A stretch of 9,330 nucleotides of DNA. Source: Bacteroidales bacterium UBA2030 (GTDB lineage Bacteria > Bacteroidota > Bacteroidia > Bacteroidales > TTA-H9). The notes under the pieces are model-generated. The model was not told the origin of the DNA, searched no databases, and saw only the letters and a list, made by a program, of their open reading frames with translations. Location: assembly GCA_002332755.1 (NCBI GenBank), contig DDBO01000211.1:1-9330 (forward strand), in the 5' to 3' direction. Both the position numbers and the translations under genes were made by a program. This document shows, piece after piece, positions 7,468 to 9,330 of this stretch; position 1 is the first letter of the stretch; every line of letters starts with the position of its first letter.

Positions 7468-8928
7468 TTATTGGTGATTTGTTTTTCTACAGAGTACCAG
7501 TGCAGGAAGCTTTTGTAAGGCATTCAATTCGCTTTGAGATAGCTCGATATATTTTTCGTTGGAGAAGATTTTGGGTTTATACGTTTTACTTAGTCCCGGA
7601 ATTCTGATTTGGCCCTCAGTGTTGGCCCAAGCCTTGGGTAAAATCAGACGATTGGGCAAGGCTTCGCCCTCGTTTTTGAGTAAAATCGCGTATTGATAGC
7701 CGTTGGAATTGCAAGTGAAATACCATGAGCCTTCGTGATAGGGTTCACAAGGATGTGTTGCATAAATGGCTTCTCCGAATCTATGAAGCCATTGCCCTGT
7801 TTGTGCCAGACGTTCATAAACCATCTCGGGAAAATCACCCGTCTTGTCTGGGCCAATGCCCAAAAGTAAATTGCCACCTCTCGCAACAATTTTTACCAAG
7901 GTGTGAATGATCCATTGAGTGGATTTAAAATTATCGCCTTTACCTGTAGAATACCAGCTATCACCCAGTGTGATACAGCTTTCCCACGGATAAGGTAAAG
8001 GTTCATTGGGTATCTGCTGTTCGGGTGTCAGATAATTCTCATACGGGCCATGTACGGTACGATCAACAATTAATAAAGAGGGCTGATGGTTTCTTGCTAT
8101 ACGGGCCAACGAGTCCATTCCAATGTCCTGAATCCATTGGTTCTTTCCAAGCCAGGGTTGGGTTTCCGGTGTCAGACTCGCAGCAGGTCTTACCCAACCT
8201 CCGTCGAGCCAAAGTATATCAATAGGTCCATAATCACTTGTCAATTCATCCACCTGATGGTAAACGTAGTTTTTAAAACTTTCCCATTTTTCAGGATATT
8301 TTGCAGGGTCGTAGTTTACATTGCGATCGGTAGGTGGAAAATAAGGCCACCAATAATCGGGATGATGCCAATCGGGCTTACTGTAATACGCCCCGATGCC
8401 AAGCCCTTCAGACCTGAAAGCATTGAAAATGTGCAGTGTAATGTTGCTCAGCGGATGACCCGAAAATGCCGAAAAGGGCGCAGTGATTTTGTAATTGGAA
8501 TATTTTGAGTCGTACATGCAGAATCCATCATGATGGCGGGTCGTAAAAACCATATAACGCATCCCCGCGTTTTTGCAGGCTTTGGCCCAGCGTGTGGGAT
8601 TGAAGTTGACAGGATTGAATATTGCAGGTAAATGTTCGTATTGTTTGACGTATTCGTAATAATTTTCAGCATAGGGCCCCCTGCGCTGACACCAGGGTTC
8701 ATCTTCGGGACATATGGTCCAGCTTTCGGTCACTCCCCAGACACTGTAAGGCCCCCAATGTATAATAACTCCGAATTTCCAGTCGCGCCAGGCTTCCAGT
8801 TTTGAACGCACAGCTTCATCTTTGGGTTCCTGCCAGAGTGTTTCAATCGTGGTTTGCGCGGATAGAGATGTTCCATGGATTATGGAAATTAATAGCAGAA
8901 GAATGTGAATTAATTTTACTTTTTTCAT
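7468..8928 (-). CDS. GH29 alpha-L-fucosidase, exported
   Basis: A 486-residue retaining glycoside hydrolase expected to release alpha-linked L-fucose from glycans or glycoproteins. Residues 1-25 are a signal peptide (KLIHILLLLISIIHG, cleavage likely after SAQ); there is no lipobox Cys and no T9SS tail, so a periplasmic location is likely. The catalytic (beta/alpha) barrel spans about 26-385 with GH29 hallmarks: FGVIIHWGPYS (52-62, fucose-contacting H57), TTRHHDGF (129-136, H132-H133), GAYYSKPDW (179-187) and DILWLDGGW (237-245), in which D242 aligns with the catalytic nucleophile. The acid/base Glu is less certain; E303 in TPEQ (or E297, E309) lies in the right region. Residues about 390-486 fit the small C-terminal beta-sandwich of the family. 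Length is normal, with no frameshift. It is first in a run of three minus-strand genes and divergent from recQ. Subfamily and linkage preference cannot be decided by eye. Confidence 0.95.
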   Translation of the reverse strand: MKKVKLIHILLLLISIIHGTSLSAQTTIETLWQEPKDEAVRSKLEAWRDWKFGVIIHWGPYSVWGVTESWTICPEDEPWCQRRGPYAENYYEYVKQYEHLPAIFNPVNFNPTRWAKACKNAGMRYMVFTTRHHDGFCMYDSKYSNYKITAPFSAFSGHPLSNITLHIFNAFRSEGLGIGAYYSKPDWHHPDYWWPYFPPTDRNVNYDPAKYPEKWESFKNYVYHQVDELTSDYGPIDILWLDGGWVRPAASLTPETQPWLGKNQWIQDIGMDSLARIARNHQPSLLIVDRTVHGPYENYLTPEQQIPNEPLPYPWESCITLGDSWYSTGKGDNFKSTQWIIHTLVKIVARGGNLLLGIGPDKTGDFPEMVYERLAQTGQWLHRFGEAIYATHPCEPYHEGSWYFTCNSNGYQYAILLKNEGEALPNRLILPKAWANTEGQIRIPGLSKTYKPKIFSNEKYIELSQSELNALQKLPALVLCRKTNHQ

Positions 8929-9017
8929 GGAAACGATATTTTGAACAAAGAAAAAGGAAATTCTTAATATATTGCAGCGATATATTTAAATGATAATTTC
9001 TGCAAATACCAGGTTTT
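8929..9017. promoter_or_regulatory. Divergent intergenic region between the fucosidase and recQ genes
   Basis: This 89-base AT-rich gap must hold promoters for both neighbours. For recQ, TTG (8972-8974), 19 bases, then TAATTTCTG (8994-9002) is a rough -33/-7 pair. For the fucosidase, TTTCTTTG on the minus strand (8946-8953) is one mismatch from TAnnTTTG. Both are weak and assigned by eye. No operator palindrome or riboswitch-like structure is seen. Confidence 0.3.
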
Positions 9018-9293
9018 ATGCTTACACGTAGCGAAGCAGAGCAGCGTCTGCAACAAATTTTTGGATTTCCCTCATTTTACGATATTCAATGGAGGGTTAT
9101 TAATCACATTTTGCTGGGGAAAAGGGTCTTACTGATTGAGAAAACAGGCTTTGGTAAGTCGTTATGTTATCAATTCCCCGCCACACAACTTGATGGAGTT
9201 ACTATAGTATTTTCGCCTCTCATTGCACTTATGCGTGATCAGGTGGTCAAAGTGAATTTTAACTGTAGCTATACATTTCAAACAGGAAAGTAA
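9018..9293 (+). pseudogene. recQ: RecQ-family ATP-dependent DNA helicase, N-terminal fragment, disrupted after motif Ia
   Basis: The first ~76 codons are a clear RecQ-family start. Motif 0 is FGFPSFYDIQ (15-24, adenine-sensing Q24), the Walker A loop is KTGFGKSLCYQFPA (42-55, K47-S48), and motif Ia is SPLIALMRDQV (66-76). The Walker segment reads EKTGFGKS rather than the common MPTGGGKS, indicating a variant RecQ-like clade. A normal protein would continue for over 400 residues (DEAH box, RecA-like domain 2, RQC). Here the similarity stops after DQV; the tail VKVNFNCSYTFQTGK is unlike RecQ and a TAA follows at 9291-9293. None of the three plus frames from 9241 to the window end looks like RecQ. 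The break coincides with a short inverted repeat at 9242, so insertion into the gene is the likeliest cause. A contig-edge assembly artefact is also possible. The ATG at 9018 matches the expected family N-terminus. Confidence 0.8.
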
Positions 9294-9330
9294 AATTTTA
9301 GGATTTCAAATATGTGAAAGTTGACCACCG
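9242..9330. mobile_element. Possible small insertion or element end at the recQ break, bounded by a 9-bp inverted repeat
   Basis: GGTGGTCAA at 9242-9250 is repeated inverted as TTGACCACC at 9321-9329, enclosing about 70 AT-rich bases that do not continue the helicase and contain a 10-bp palindrome (TAAAATTTTA, 9291-9300). The segment starts where RecQ similarity ends. It could be an 88-bp MITE-like insertion or the outer end of a larger insertion sequence running out of the window. From memory, GGTGGTCA-type terminal repeats occur in some Bacteroidota IS21-family elements, but no transposase is visible to confirm this. Confidence 0.4.

Noticed and set aside
9018..9293. A genuine 91-residue small helicase-like protein
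   Set aside because: It has only motifs 0, I and Ia, no DEAH box or second RecA-like domain, and its last 15 residues are unrelated to the family, so a broken gene is far more likely.

Overview
The window looks like a piece of a Bacteroidota chromosome (Bacteroidales/Marinilabiliales- or Flavobacteriia-like; the genus cannot be read from the sequence). Three of the five genes encode proteins ending in the C-terminal sorting domain of the type IX secretion system (T9SS), which is essentially restricted to this phylum. Leaders are short and AT-rich without clear Shine-Dalgarno sequences, and some contain TAnnTTTG-like elements, as in Bacteroidota promoters.

Layout. Positions 1-723 (+) hold the 3' end of a T9SS-exported surface or secreted protein whose start lies outside the window, followed by a strong intrinsic terminator (753-777). 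Three genes then run leftward on the minus strand. In transcription order they are a periplasmic/secreted GH29 alpha-L-fucosidase (8928 to 7468), a 1211-residue BNR/sortilin-like beta-propeller protein with two PKD domains, a jelly-roll module and a T9SS tail (7387 to 3752), and a 921-residue M14 zinc carboxypeptidase with accessory beta domains and a T9SS tail (3609 to 844). A long-stem hairpin separates the last two, so they are probably separate transcription units. At the right edge, divergent from the fucosidase, is the start of a RecQ-family helicase gene (9018-9293, +). It is broken just after helicase motif Ia, where a 9-bp inverted repeat (9242-9250 / 9321-9329) suggests the edge of a small insertion or transposable element.

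How the genes may work together. Fucosidase plus carboxypeptidase plus a large multi-domain adhesin-like protein would suit extracellular breakdown of fucosylated glycoprotein or algal/detrital organic matter. No SusC/SusD pair, regulator or other glycosidase is present, so this is context inference only. There is no intergenic stretch over 300 bases. I saw no tRNA, rRNA, CRISPR array or complete insertion sequence. I did not find a clear candidate for a wholly new system; the broken recQ edge and the uncharacterised modules of the two large secreted proteins are the points most worth checking.
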